Part shown: piece by piece, positions 8,340 through 17,510 of the stretch
How positions within the stretch are numbered: the stretch's first letter is position 1
Layout of the letters: each line of letters opens with the position of its first letter
DNA from: Betaproteobacteria bacterium UBA2592
Lineage (GTDB): Bacteria; Pseudomonadota; Gammaproteobacteria; Burkholderiales; Rhodocyclaceae
Assembly: GCA_002340095.1 (NCBI GenBank)
Contig: DDKS01000037.1
Coordinates: forward strand, 15,809-79,808
Reading direction: 5' to 3'
Length of the DNA stretch: 64,000 nucleotides
Notes under the pieces: model-generated
What the model saw: only the letters and a program-made list of their open reading frames with translations
Database searches by the model: none
What the model was told of the DNA's origin: nothing
Program-made: the position numbers and the translations under genes

Positions 8340-8660
8340 TCAGTAACCCAGCCGCATGTGTTCCACATCCACCCGCACCAGATCGCGGCCCAGGGTCAGG
8401 GCCACGTTGCGGGCGTACTGACACGCCCATTCACTGTGCTGGGCAAAGCGTTCCTCTCCGACCTGGGCGGCCACGGCCAGGAGCTTGTCGATGATCAGGA
8501 TCTTGCCGGTGGGGCTGGTGATCTCGCACCGGAGATCGTTGAATTCCTTTTCCAGCCATTTGCGTGCATCGTCCTGGGTGGTGACACTGACCTCGCCGGC
8601 AGCGGGTTTGAACTCGTAGACCCGGTCCCTGGCGAAACTGATGATGACGTGATAGGTCAT
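8340..8660 (-). CDS. Small conserved-looking protein of unknown function upstream of greB
   Basis: 106 residues, soluble and without signal peptide. I do not recognise a family. It begins MTYHVIISFARDRVYEF and has an alternating beta/helix pattern, ending in a charged strand. GGAGAGGG lies just before the ATG, supporting real translation. Its stop codon is five bases from the greB start, and both genes are on the minus strand, so it is almost certainly cotranscribed with greB. Codon use resembles the neighbours. Confidence 0.65.
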   Translation of the reverse strand: MTYHVIISFARDRVYEFKPAAGEVSVTTQDDARKWLEKEFNDLRCEITSPTGKILIIDKLLAVAAQVGEERFAQHSEWACQYARNVALTLGRDLVRVDVEHMRLGY

Positions 8661-8748
8661 GGCCCTCTCCTCTCTGTCTTTCCTGGTGACACCAGGATTT
8701 TATGCGGGAAAGCCGGCTTTTCGTCAGCTTTTGATTGTGACAGGCGAG

Positions 8749-8777
8749 TCGGCAAAATCGCCGCCCGCGGTCATAAT
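8749..8777 (+). promoter_or_regulatory. Possible sigma-70 promoter of the DUF465 gene
   Basis: TCGGCA (8749-8754), 17-base spacer, CATAAT (8772-8777). The -10 matches five of six positions and the -35 is weaker. It would give a leader of about 80 bases before the ATG at 8867. Confidence 0.4.
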
Positions 8778-8866
8778 GGGCAGTGTTGCCGACGACCACC
8801 TTGCGCATCAGTCCCTTACCGTTCCTTTCCCCGAGCAAACCACCTCCCACCCGAAGGAACCCGACC

Positions 8867-9088
8867 ATGAGCAATGCCCCCCTGAGCCCGGAAGACCTCG
8901 AGCGTTACCAGGCCCGCCTGCAGGCCCTGATTCAGGAACACCGGGATCTGGATCAGGTAATCCTGCACCTGGCGGACAACCCACCCCCGGATCAATTGCT
9001 GGTACCCCGCTTGAAAAAGCGCAAGCTGCAATTGCGGGATCAGATCTGGCAAATCGAGGCCTTGCTCGCCCCGGACGAACCGGCCTGA
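8867..9088 (+). CDS. DUF465 (YdcH-like) small protein
   Basis: 73-residue, highly helical protein. The pattern HRDLDQVILHL followed by LKKRKLQLRDQI is typical of the DUF465/YdcH family of small bacterial coiled-coil proteins of unknown function. GAAGGA lies nine bases upstream of the ATG at 8867, which fixes the start; an open frame upstream from 8783 is not homologous. It stands alone between divergent and convergent neighbours. Confidence 0.8.
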   Translation: MSNAPLSPEDLERYQARLQALIQEHRDLDQVILHLADNPPPDQLLVPRLKKRKLQLRDQIWQIEALLAPDEPA

Positions 9089-9219
9089 AGTCTCAATCGC
9101 CGGGCGGCACGGAACGAGGCGAAAAGGCCAGGCAAGCCAACGGCAGCGACCCGGCGCTTTCCGGGCGTCCAGCCGTCCCGTCAGGGCTGCCGGCAAGAGC
9201 AAATGCGCCAGGCCCCGCG

Positions 9220-10227
9220 TCAGAAAATGAAATGGCCGGCCTCCCAGGCCAGGGCCGCGATCAAGGCGCAGCAGGGAATGGTCAGCACCCAGGCCCAGAA
9301 AATGCCCCGGGCCACGCCCCAGCGTACGGCAGAAAAGCGGCGGGCCGACCCCACCCCGACGATGGCGCCGGTGATGGTATGGGTGGTGGAAATGGGGATC
9401 CCCAGGGAAGTGGCCAGGAACAGGGTAAAGGCGCCGCTGGTTTCGGCGCAGAAGCCCCCCATGGGCGTCAGCCGGGTAATGCGCTGGCCCATGGTCCTGA
9501 CAATGCGCCACCCCCCCAACAGGGTGCCCAGCCCCATGGCCAGGTGGCAGGCGATCACCACCCAGAGAGGCACCGGCTCACCGCTCTGGGATACCCCCGC
9601 CGCGAGCAGCAGCATCCAGATCACGCCGATGGTTTTCTGGGCATCGTTGCCGCCATGGCCAAGGCTGTAGAGGGCGGCGGAAACCAGCTGCAAGCGGCGG
9701 AACCAGCGATCGGTGCGCCGGGGCATCTGCCGGTGGCAGAGCCAGGACACCCCCACCATCATCAAGATGCCGAGCATCATGCCCAGCAGCGGAGAAAGGA
9801 AGATGAACAGCAGCACCTTGCCCAACCCCGACCATTGCAGCGCCTCCGGCCCTGCATGCACGAGGACCGCCCCCACCAGGCCGCCGATCAGGGCATGGGA
9901 AGCGGAGATGGGCAGGCCGAAGTACCAGGTGAGCAGGCTCCAGGAGATGCCGGCCACCAGGGCTGCAAAGACCACCACATGATCCACGGCCCAGCCATCG
10001 ACGATGCCGGTGCCCACGGTGGCCGCCACCTTGAGCTGGAACACGAAGATGGCCGCCACGTTGAAGAAGGCCGCCCACACCACGGCCTGGTGGGGCTTCA
10101 GCACCCCGGTGGAGACGATGGTGGCGATGGAGTTGGCGGCATCCTGAAAGCCGTTGAGGAAGTCGAAGACGAGGGCCAGGAAGACGAGGAAAACCAGCAC
10201 CGACAGGCTAATCTGCAGGACCTCCAT
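9220..10227 (-). CDS. pit: PiT-family inorganic phosphate transporter
   Basis: 335-residue inner-membrane permease of the PiT family, which takes up phosphate (often as a metal-phosphate complex) with cation symport. Both PiT signature repeats are visible: FDFLNGFQDAANSIA near the N-terminus and SLGHGGNDAQKTIG in the middle, plus GIPISTTHTITGAIVG near the C-terminus. About nine to ten hydrophobic segments. The ATG at 10227 follows the DUF47 gene by ten bases. The DUF47-PiT pair is a standard operon in bacteria. This is a low-affinity counterpart to the Pst system also in the window. Confidence 0.92.
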   Translation of the reverse strand: MEVLQISLSVLVFLVFLALVFDFLNGFQDAANSIATIVSTGVLKPHQAVVWAAFFNVAAIFVFQLKVAATVGTGIVDGWAVDHVVVFAALVAGISWSLLTWYFGLPISASHALIGGLVGAVLVHAGPEALQWSGLGKVLLFIFLSPLLGMMLGILMMVGVSWLCHRQMPRRTDRWFRRLQLVSAALYSLGHGGNDAQKTIGVIWMLLLAAGVSQSGEPVPLWVVIACHLAMGLGTLLGGWRIVRTMGQRITRLTPMGGFCAETSGAFTLFLATSLGIPISTTHTITGAIVGVGSARRFSAVRWGVARGIFWAWVLTIPCCALIAALAWEAGHFIF

Positions 10228-10237
10228 GCCGCCGGAC

Positions 10238-10876
10238 TCAGGCGTTCTCGAGGACGATGGCCTCGATGATTTCGGCCACATCCTCGCAACGGTCGGTCAC
10301 GGCTTCGAGGAGCTCGTAGACGACCTTGAGCTTGAGCACCTGGCGCACGTCCGCCTCATCCCGGAACAGGCGGGACATGGCAGTGCGCAACACCCGATCA
10401 CCATCCGCCTCGAGCTGGTGAATTTCCTGACAGGTCTTCATGATGGCCGCGGCATTGTCCATGGAGTTCAGGAGACCGACGATGGTGCGCACCCGGATGC
10501 AGCAGGACAGGCAAAGGTCCGCCAGTTGCCGGGCCTCCGGCGTCAGGCGGCGAATGTCGTAGAGGGTCAGGGATTCGGCCACGTCCTGGATGGTGTCGAG
10601 GATGTCGTCGAGGCCGTTGATGAGCTGATGGATCTCGTCCCGGTCGAAGGGCGTGATGAAAGTGGTGTGGATCAGCCCCAGGGTGTCGTGGGTGATCTTG
10701 TCCGCCCGGCTCTCAAAGATATCGATGGACTGGGCATGGGCCATCGCCTCCCGGGGCGACTCCACCAGGCAGTTCATCAGCGAGACGAGGGCCTGGCCCC
10801 CCTGGACCACCTGCTCCGCATGGGCACTGAACAACTCGAAAAAGCGCCCTTCCTGGGGCATGAATCTGCTGAACAT
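10238..10876 (-). CDS. DUF47/PhoU-like partner of PiT transporter
   Basis: 212 residues of mostly helical sequence, resembling DUF47 proteins (PhoU-like). Signatures: an early FFELFSAHAEQV helix, FITPFDRDEIHQLINGLDDILD, and a C-terminal VYELLEAVTDRCEDVAE. Members are usually encoded next to PiT permeases and are thought to modulate phosphate uptake, as is likely here. Start ATG at 10876. The Nudix gene ends 22 bases upstream on the same strand, so a three-gene transcript is possible. Confidence 0.88.
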   Translation of the reverse strand: MFSRFMPQEGRFFELFSAHAEQVVQGGQALVSLMNCLVESPREAMAHAQSIDIFESRADKITHDTLGLIHTTFITPFDRDEIHQLINGLDDILDTIQDVAESLTLYDIRRLTPEARQLADLCLSCCIRVRTIVGLLNSMDNAAAIMKTCQEIHQLEADGDRVLRTAMSRLFRDEADVRQVLKLKVVYELLEAVTDRCEDVAEIIEAIVLENA

Positions 10877-10898
10877 GGCGGCTTTCCGGATGACGGGT

Positions 10899-11468
10899 TC
10901 AGAACGGGCCCAGGTGCAGCTGGGCCAGATGCAGGGCCGTGATGGTCTTGGCGTCGGTGATCACGCCTTGCAGAATCATGTCCCGGATCCGGGCCGGCGC
11001 CAGCGCATGGATTTCGAGGAACTCACCGTCGTCGAGCATGGGACGGGAAACCTCTTCCAGCTCCCGGGCCAGGAAAACCTCGATGCGCTCGTCCGAATAG
11101 CCGATGCACGGGTGCATGGTGCCCAGATGCTGCCAGGAGCCGGCCTCGTGGCCGGTCTCCTCCCGCAGCTCCCGGACGGCCGTGGCGTGAATGTCCTCCC
11201 CCGCGTCGATCTTGCCGGCGGGCAGCTCCCAGAAACTACGCCCCAGGGGGTAGCGGAACTGGCGCTCGAACAGCAGGTCTCCACTCGTCAGCAGCGGCAC
11301 GATGACCACGGCGCCCGGATGCCGGATGTACTCCCGGAACGACTCGCTGCCGTCCGGCAGGCGTACCCGGTCCCGCCACACCTCCAGGAAGCCGCCCCGA
11401 TAGACGACGCCGGATTCCAGGGTCTGCTCATGCAGCGCATCGGGCTGCTGCGGTTTCACTTGACTCAC
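10899..11468 (-). CDS. Nudix hydrolase, ADP-ribose pyrophosphatase type
   Basis: 189 residues. The Nudix box is complete: GKIDAGE, seven residues, RELREETGH. Flanking sequence (SGVVYRGGFLEVWRDRV, FERQFRYPLGRSFWELPAG, then GYSDERIEVFLA) is that of NudF-type ADP-ribose pyrophosphatases, which split ADP-ribose into AMP and ribose 5-phosphate. Substrate is inferred from family similarity. It begins just downstream of the nuo terminator, so it should have its own promoter or depend on read-through. Confidence 0.85.
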   Translation of the reverse strand: MSQVKPQQPDALHEQTLESGVVYRGGFLEVWRDRVRLPDGSESFREYIRHPGAVVIVPLLTSGDLLFERQFRYPLGRSFWELPAGKIDAGEDIHATAVRELREETGHEAGSWQHLGTMHPCIGYSDERIEVFLARELEEVSRPMLDDGEFLEIHALAPARIRDMILQGVITDAKTITALHLAQLHLGPF

Positions 11469-11485
11469 GACTGGCTCCGCATAGC

Positions 11486-11507
11486 AAAACGCCCCGCTGG
11501 GCGGGGC
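11486..11507 (-). terminator. Intrinsic terminator of the nuo operon
   Basis: GCCCCGC (11491-11497) and GCGGGGC (11501-11507) pair around a three-base loop. On the minus strand the hairpin is followed by GTTTTGCT. It lies 17 bases past the nuoN stop and just before the Nudix gene. Confidence 0.75.
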
Positions 11508-11523
11508 GCCAGGATCGAAAGGA

Positions 11524-13002
11524 TCAGAGGGATCGCAACAGGGTGTAGGCGCAAAGGGACATCAGCATCTGCGGAAACAGGCCCAGCAGACCGACGGCCA
11601 CACCGTTGACAGACAGCACCACTTTCAGGGACGTGGGCCCCTCGATGGGTTCCACATGCTTGGGCTCATCGAAGTACATGAACTTCACGACACGCAGGTA
11701 GTAGAAGGCGCCGATCAGGGACAGCACCACCGCCACCACGGCCAGCCAGTAGTAGCCGGCGGCCACCACGGCCTGGAGCACGGAGAACTTGGCGAAGAAG
11801 CCGACGAAGAAGGGAATGCCGGCCATGGACAGCATCACGAACATCATCATGGCGGCAAACCAGGGGCTGCGCTTGTTCAGGCCCTTGAAGTCCTCCAGTT
11901 CGTCGGACTCGAAGCCGGCCTTGGAGAACAACATGATCAGGCCGAAGGCGGCCGTGGTGGTGAGCACGTAGGTGACCACGTAGAACAGGGCGGAACTGTA
12001 GGCGTTCAGCGCGAAGCGGGCGTCGCCCCCCACCACGCCGGTAACGATGCCCAGCAGCATGAAACCCATGTGGGAGATGGCGGAATAGGCCAGCATGCGC
12101 TTGATGTTGGTCTGGGCGATGGCCACCAGGTTGCCGATGGCCATGGACAGCACCGACAGGATGATGAGCATGGACTGCCAGTCCTCGGCCTGGGTGATGA
12201 GGCCATTGACCAGCAGTCGCATCACGATGGCGAAGGCAGCCAGCTTCGGAGCGGCGCCGATGAACAGGGTCACGGAAGTGGGGGCACCGTGATAGACGTC
12301 GGGCACCCACATGTGGAAAGGCACGACCCCCAGCTTGAAGGCCAGGCCGGCCACCAGGAAGACGATACCGAACACCAGCACCTTGTCATCGACGGTGTGA
12401 GTGTAGAGACGCTCGGCCACGGCAGTGATCTCCAGGCTGCCGGTGGCACCATAGATCATGGACATACCATAAAGCAGCAGGCCGGAGGCCAGGGCGCCAA
12501 GGATGAAATACTTCATGGCCGCCTCGGTGCACACCGCCGAGGAGCGGCGCAGGGCCACCATGGCGTAGAGGCACAGGGACATCATTTCCAGACCCAGGTA
12601 GAGGGTGAGGAAATGGTTGGCGGAAATCATCACCATCATGCCCAGGGTAGCCAGCAGGGCCAGGACGAAATACTCGCCCTTGGGAACGTCCTGACGGGCC
12701 TGGATGTACTCCCGCGAATAGAACAGCACCACCGATACGGTGAGATAGACCAGCAGCTTGAGGAAGTCCGCCAGCATGTCGTCCACGAACATGTTGCTGA
12801 AGGTATACACCACCTCCACGTTACTGGTGGCCAGGGTGATGGCGGCACAGCCGAGCAGGGTCAGCTGGGTCAGCACGAAGGTCAGGGTACGCCGGGGACT
12901 CTTGACTCCGAGATCCAGGAGCAGGATCACGCATGCCATGGTCAGCAGGAAGATTTCCGGCGCGGCCGGGTACAGGCTGGGGGCGACAAAATCGTTGAAC
13001 AT
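11524..13002 (-). CDS. nuoN: NADH-quinone oxidoreductase subunit N
   Basis: 492-residue membrane subunit of complex I, one of three antiporter-like proton channels (with NuoM and NuoL). About 14 hydrophobic helices. The Proton_antipo_M region includes GVVPFHMWVPDVYHGAPT with the channel's conserved residues, and KRMLAYSAISHMGFMLLG follows. Last gene of the operon, 12 bases after nuoM, with a terminator beyond it. Confidence 0.96.
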   Translation of the reverse strand: MFNDFVAPSLYPAAPEIFLLTMACVILLLDLGVKSPRRTLTFVLTQLTLLGCAAITLATSNVEVVYTFSNMFVDDMLADFLKLLVYLTVSVVLFYSREYIQARQDVPKGEYFVLALLATLGMMVMISANHFLTLYLGLEMMSLCLYAMVALRRSSAVCTEAAMKYFILGALASGLLLYGMSMIYGATGSLEITAVAERLYTHTVDDKVLVFGIVFLVAGLAFKLGVVPFHMWVPDVYHGAPTSVTLFIGAAPKLAAFAIVMRLLVNGLITQAEDWQSMLIILSVLSMAIGNLVAIAQTNIKRMLAYSAISHMGFMLLGIVTGVVGGDARFALNAYSSALFYVVTYVLTTTAAFGLIMLFSKAGFESDELEDFKGLNKRSPWFAAMMMFVMLSMAGIPFFVGFFAKFSVLQAVVAAGYYWLAVVAVVLSLIGAFYYLRVVKFMYFDEPKHVEPIEGPTSLKVVLSVNGVAVGLLGLFPQMLMSLCAYTLLRSL

Positions 13003-13014
13003 GTCGGCTACCGA

Positions 13015-14496
13015 TTATTGAATCTTGGTGATGGCAACGTGACGGAGGAGGTCATTGACCGAGGCATGCATCACCTCCGTAAACGGTTGCGGATAGAGGC
13101 CCATGCCGAGCACGCAGAGGGCCAGCACGAACAAGATGAAGAACTCACGGGTATTGATGTCGGTCAGCTCGCGCACATGATCGTTGGCGATCTCGCCGAA
13201 GATCACCCGCTTGTACATCCACAGGGTATAGGCAGCCCCCAGGATCATGGTGGAAGCAGCGGCGAAGGCCACCCAGAAGTTGAAGTCCACGGCCGCCAGG
13301 ATCACCATGAACTCGCCCACGAAGCCGGACGTGGCGGGCAGGCCGGCATTGGCCATGGCAAACAGCATGAACAGGGCGGCAAACTTGGGCATGGTGTTGA
13401 CCACACCGCCGTAGTCCGCGATCTGGCGGGTATGCATCCGGTCATAAAGCACGCCGATGCAGAGGAACATGGCGCCGGAAACGAAACCGTGGGAAATCAT
13501 CTGCACCAGGGCCCCTTCGATCCCCATGGCGCTGAACATGAAGAAGCCCAGGGTGACGAAGCCCATGTGGGAGATGGAGGAATAAGCCACCAGCTTCTTC
13601 ATGTCGGCCTGGATCAGGGCCACGAAACCGATGTAGACCACGGCGATCAGGGACAGGGCGATCATCAGGCCGGACAGTTCCTGGGCGGCGTCGGGCGCGA
13701 TGGGCAGGGAAAAGCGCAGGAAGCCGTAGGCCCCGAGTTTCAGGCCGATGGCGGCCAGCACCACCGAACCGCCGGTGGGTGCTTCCACGTGGGCATCAGG
13801 CAGCCAGGTATGCACCGGAAACATGGGCACCTTGACGCCGAAGGCGATCAGGAAGGCCAGGAAGATCCAGATCTGACTGTTCAGCTCCAGGGGCAGCTGG
13901 TGCCAGTCGAGGATGGCGAAGGAACCTCCGGACTGAATGAACAGGTACAGCAGGGAGACGAGGAACAGCAAGGAGCCCAGCAGCGTGTAGAGAAAGAACT
14001 TGATGGCGGCGTACACCCGGTTCGGGCCGCCCCAGACACCGATGATCAGATACAGGGGGATCAGGGACGCCTCGAAGAAGACATAGAACAGCACGCCATC
14101 CAGGGCACAGAAGATGCCGTTCAGGAGGCCGGACATGATCAGGAAGGCGGCGTTGTACTGGGCCACCTTCTGCTCCACCACCTGCCAGCCGGCCAGCACC
14201 ACCAGCACGGTGATGAAGCTGTTGAGGATGACGAACAGCATGGAAATGCCATCCACCCCCAGGTGATAGTTGATGTTGAAGCGCGGGATCCAGGGAGCCA
14301 GTTCCACGAACTGCATGGCGCTGGTGGAAGTGTCGAAGCCGGTGTAGAGGGGAATCGTCACCAGGAGGCCAAACACCGCCCCGGCCAGGGCAATGACCCG
14401 GGCCATGGGAGCGTTGCGATCAGAACCGGTCGCCAGGACGAGCAGCCCGGCAAAGATCGGAATCCAGATAGCGAGTGAAAGCAGGGGATAAGACAT
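13015..14496 (-). CDS. nuoM: NADH-quinone oxidoreductase subunit M
   Basis: 493 residues, antiporter-like membrane subunit of complex I. Contains the conserved YNAAFLIMSGL and FEASLIPLYLIIG helix with its essential glutamate, and KVPMFPVHTWLPDAHVEAPTGG, the hallmark of NuoM. A further conserved stretch is KKLVAYSSISHMGFVTLG. It pumps protons in the membrane arm between NuoL and NuoN. Lies 21 bases downstream of nuoL and 12 upstream of nuoN. Confidence 0.97.
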   Translation of the reverse strand: MSYPLLSLAIWIPIFAGLLVLATGSDRNAPMARVIALAGAVFGLLVTIPLYTGFDTSTSAMQFVELAPWIPRFNINYHLGVDGISMLFVILNSFITVLVVLAGWQVVEQKVAQYNAAFLIMSGLLNGIFCALDGVLFYVFFEASLIPLYLIIGVWGGPNRVYAAIKFFLYTLLGSLLFLVSLLYLFIQSGGSFAILDWHQLPLELNSQIWIFLAFLIAFGVKVPMFPVHTWLPDAHVEAPTGGSVVLAAIGLKLGAYGFLRFSLPIAPDAAQELSGLMIALSLIAVVYIGFVALIQADMKKLVAYSSISHMGFVTLGFFMFSAMGIEGALVQMISHGFVSGAMFLCIGVLYDRMHTRQIADYGGVVNTMPKFAALFMLFAMANAGLPATSGFVGEFMVILAAVDFNFWVAFAAASTMILGAAYTLWMYKRVIFGEIANDHVRELTDINTREFFILFVLALCVLGMGLYPQPFTEVMHASVNDLLRHVAITKIQ

Positions 14497-14517
14497 GTTT
14501 TTCCTTGCCGTTCTACC

Positions 14518-16524
14518 TTAGACGCGAACCCAAAGGGTCAGCAGCAGCAACAGGCCGATGATCATGGTGAAAGCGTAGTGATAGACATAGCCGGTCTGGA
14601 AGTAGCGGGTCACCGCTGCCACCCAGCCGACCACCTTGGCAGATCCATTGACCACCAGGCCATCGATCACTGCCACGTCACCGCCCCGCCACAGGCCGCG
14701 CCCCAGAAGGCGGGCACCGCCGGCGAACACGGTTTCGTTGATCTTGTCGAAGAAATACTTGTTCTCGAGGAGGCTGTTGATCCCGGAGAAGCGGCGCTGG
14801 ATGGCGGCGGGAATGTCGGGGCGCTTCATGTAGAAGAACCAGGACAGCACCACACCGGCCAGGGCCAGGTAAAAGGCCGGCGTCACGAAGGCATGCAGCC
14901 CCATGGCCATGGCGCCGTGGAAGTGCTTGGCGAACTCGGCCATGGCGCCGTGAGCGGTGGCATCCACATGGATCACGCCCTTGAAGTAATCGCCGAACAC
15001 CATGGCATCGATGCCCAGGTAGCCGATGGCCACGGAGGGAATGGCGAGCAACACCAACGGCAGGGTCACCACCCAGGGGCTCTCGTGGGGCTTCTGGCCG
15101 GGAGCCAGGCCGTGATGATGCTCATCATGGCCGTGGTGGTCGTCGTTGGCCTTGCCGAACCGCTCTTCCCCATGGAAAACCAGGAAGTACATGCGGAAGG
15201 AATAGAAGGCAGTGACGAACACGCCGGCCAGCACGGCGAAGTAGGCAAAGCCGGAGCCGGGGATGCTGGAGAACTTCACGGCCTCGATGATGGAGTCCTT
15301 GGAGTAGAAACCTGCCAGGAAGGGCGTGCCGATCAGGGCCAGGGAGCCGATCAGGCTGGTGATCCAGGTGATGGGCATGTACTTCCGGAGACCACCCATG
15401 TTGCGGATGTCCTGATCGTGATGCATGCCGATGATGACAGAGCCGGCGGCAAGGAACAGCAGGGCCTTGAAGAAGGCGTGCGTCATCAGGTGGAAGATGG
15501 CCACGGAATAGGCGGAGGCACCCAGGGCCACGGTCATGTAACCGAGCTGGGACAGGGTCGAGTAGGCGACCACCCGCTTGATGTCGTTCTGGATGATGCC
15601 CAGAAAGCCCATGAACAGGGCAGTGATGGCGCCGATCACCAGGACGAAGGACAGGGCCGTGGTGGACAGCTCGAACAGGGGCGACATGCGGGACACCATG
15701 AAGATGCCGGCCGTCACCATCGTCGCCGCGTGGATCAGGGCGGAGATGGGGGTCGGGCCTTCCATGGAGTCAGGCAGCCAGACATGCAGGGGAACCTGGG
15801 CGGACTTACCCATGGCGCCGATGAACAGACAGATGCAGGTCACGGTCATCAGGGACCATTCCAGGTCGCCCCAGATGTTGATGGTAGCGTTGGCGAACTC
15901 GGGCGCCTTGGCGAACACGGTGGCGTAGTCCAGGGAGCCGAAGTGGGCAAGCACCAGGCCGATGCCGAGGATGAAGCCGAAGTCGCCCACCCGGTTCACC
16001 AGGAAGGCCTTCATGTTGGCGAAAATCGCCGTCGGCCGGGTGTACCAGAAACCGATCAGCAGGTAAGACACCAGACCCACGGCCTCCCAACCGAAGAAGA
16101 GCTGCATGAAGTTGTTGCTCATCACCAGCATCAGCATGGAGAAGGTGAAGAGCGAGATATAGCTGAAGAAACGGTTGTAGCCCGGATCATCGTGCATGTA
16201 GCCGATGGTGTAGAGGTGCACCATCAGGGACACGAAAGTCACCACCAGCATCATGGTGGCGGTGAGCGAATCGATCAGGAAGCCCACATGGAAGCTGTAG
16301 TCGCCGGTGGTGAGCCAGGTATAGACGGGGCCATTGAAGGTATTGCCGGCCATCACGTCCTGGAACACCAGTACGGAACCGATGAAGGATACCGTCACCC
16401 CGGCAATGGTCACGGTGTGACCCACCCAGCGCGGAATCACGCGGCAGAACAGACCGGCCACGGCGGCCCCGAACAGGGGGGCCAGGGCCACGAGCAAGTA
16501 GATTTTCTGCATTTCCATGTTCAT
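14518..16524 (-). CDS. nuoL: NADH-quinone oxidoreductase subunit L
   Basis: 668 residues, the distal antiporter-like subunit of complex I, with a C-terminal extension that forms the long lateral helix. Seen: FFGWEAVGLVSYLLIGFWY, QVPLHVWLPDSMEGPTPISALIHAATMVTAG (in two overlapping family blocks) and KRVVAYSTLSQLGYM. A His-rich loop (DDHHGHDEHHHG) near residue 460 is unusual in density but lies in a variable loop. Its start touches the nuoK stop, indicating tight translational coupling. Confidence 0.97.
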   Translation of the reverse strand: MNMEMQKIYLLVALAPLFGAAVAGLFCRVIPRWVGHTVTIAGVTVSFIGSVLVFQDVMAGNTFNGPVYTWLTTGDYSFHVGFLIDSLTATMMLVVTFVSLMVHLYTIGYMHDDPGYNRFFSYISLFTFSMLMLVMSNNFMQLFFGWEAVGLVSYLLIGFWYTRPTAIFANMKAFLVNRVGDFGFILGIGLVLAHFGSLDYATVFAKAPEFANATINIWGDLEWSLMTVTCICLFIGAMGKSAQVPLHVWLPDSMEGPTPISALIHAATMVTAGIFMVSRMSPLFELSTTALSFVLVIGAITALFMGFLGIIQNDIKRVVAYSTLSQLGYMTVALGASAYSVAIFHLMTHAFFKALLFLAAGSVIIGMHHDQDIRNMGGLRKYMPITWITSLIGSLALIGTPFLAGFYSKDSIIEAVKFSSIPGSGFAYFAVLAGVFVTAFYSFRMYFLVFHGEERFGKANDDHHGHDEHHHGLAPGQKPHESPWVVTLPLVLLAIPSVAIGYLGIDAMVFGDYFKGVIHVDATAHGAMAEFAKHFHGAMAMGLHAFVTPAFYLALAGVVLSWFFYMKRPDIPAAIQRRFSGINSLLENKYFFDKINETVFAGGARLLGRGLWRGGDVAVIDGLVVNGSAKVVGWVAAVTRYFQTGYVYHYAFTMIIGLLLLLTLWVRV

Positions 16525-16829
16525 CAGCCCTTCAGACTATCCAGGTCATCCACGTGGATGGTCTTCAGATTGCGGAACAGCAGGACCAGGATGGCCAGGC
16601 CCACCGCTGCTTCGGCAGCCGCCACCGCCAGGATGAAGAACACGAACAGTTGCCCGTTCGGGTCCAGCATGTAGCGGGAGAAGGCCACGAAGTTCATGTT
16701 GACGGACAGGAGCATCAGCTCGACAGCCATCAGGAGCACGATCAGGTTCTTCCGGTTGAGGAAGATGCCGACGATACTGATCGCGAACAGAATCGCGCCC
16801 AGAATCAGAAAGTGGGACAAGCTAAGCAA
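16524..16829 (-). CDS. nuoK: NADH-quinone oxidoreductase subunit K
   Basis: 101-residue membrane subunit with three helices; the conserved Glu lies in LLMAVELMLLSVN and a second in AAAEAAVGLA. The start is taken as TTG at 16829, giving MLSLSHFLILG, because GGGGAGG lies six bases before it and the length equals the family norm. An upstream ATG in frame at 16865 would add a 12-residue tail unlike NuoK proteins. Overlaps nuoL by one base. Confidence 0.93.
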   Translation of the reverse strand: MLSLSHFLILGAILFAISIVGIFLNRKNLIVLLMAVELMLLSVNMNFVAFSRYMLDPNGQLFVFFILAVAAAEAAVGLAILVLLFRNLKTIHVDDLDSLKG

Positions 16830-16895
16830 GGTACCTCCCCGTAATTTCTGTGGTGCCACCGCCACTCAGGAAAGGGCAGCGGCACGAAAGCCATT

Positions 16896-17501
16896 TCAAT
16901 CCTGTTTTTCCACCGGCATCTTGACGATGCGCACCCGGTCTTCCGCCTTGACGCGGATCTGTTTGGCCGGATCGGTGTAGCGGGTTTTCTTCGGACCGCG
17001 GAAGGTGAGCGCCACGGCAGCCACGATGGCCACCAGCAGCACCACGGCAGCCAGTTCGAAGGGATAGACGTAATCGGTGGCCAGCAGCGCCCCCAGCTCC
17101 TTGGTATTGGAGACACCGGCAGGAACGCTGGGCACTTCCGAATCCAGCACCTGGAAGTAGCGGCTGCCGAGCACCATCCCCATCTCAATCACCATCAGGA
17201 TGCCGATCACGGCCCCCAGGGGCAGATAGTTCCAGAACCCCTGGCGCAGCTGATCCAGGTTCAGGTCGAGCATCATCACCACGAACAGGAACAACACCAT
17301 CACCGCGCCGATGTACACCATCACCAGCACCATGGCGAGGAACTCGGCCTGGAGCAGCACCCATAGGCCGGCCGCCGTAAAGAAGGACAGGATCAGGTGC
17401 AGCACGGCATGCACCGGATTGCGGGCCGTGATGACCCGCAGAGCGGCGAAGATCAGGATCGCCGACAGAAAGAAAAATACCGTGGTCTTGAAATCCATCA
17501 T
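16896..17501 (-). CDS. nuoJ: NADH-quinone oxidoreductase subunit J
   Basis: 201 residues, five hydrophobic helices then a soluble C-terminal tail. The conserved block YIGAVMVLFLFVVMMLDL is that of NuoJ, which forms part of the proton path near the quinone site. The preceding FLSAILIFAALRVITARNPVHAVLHL is the typical N-terminus. Situated between nuoI (nine bases upstream) and nuoK. Confidence 0.96.
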   Translation of the reverse strand: MMDFKTTVFFFLSAILIFAALRVITARNPVHAVLHLILSFFTAAGLWVLLQAEFLAMVLVMVYIGAVMVLFLFVVMMLDLNLDQLRQGFWNYLPLGAVIGILMVIEMGMVLGSRYFQVLDSEVPSVPAGVSNTKELGALLATDYVYPFELAAVVLLVAIVAAVALTFRGPKKTRYTDPAKQIRVKAEDRVRIVKMPVEKQD

Positions 17502-17510
17502 CAGGCCCTG

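Noticed and set aside
11656..14478. Very long plus-strand open frame rich in His and Gln, opposite nuoN and nuoM
   Set aside because: It mirrors the codons of the genuine nuo genes in high-GC DNA and has no family features; low complexity.
14578..16674. Long plus-strand open frame opposite nuoL
   Set aside because: Antisense shadow of nuoL with His/Gln-rich composition and no start signal.
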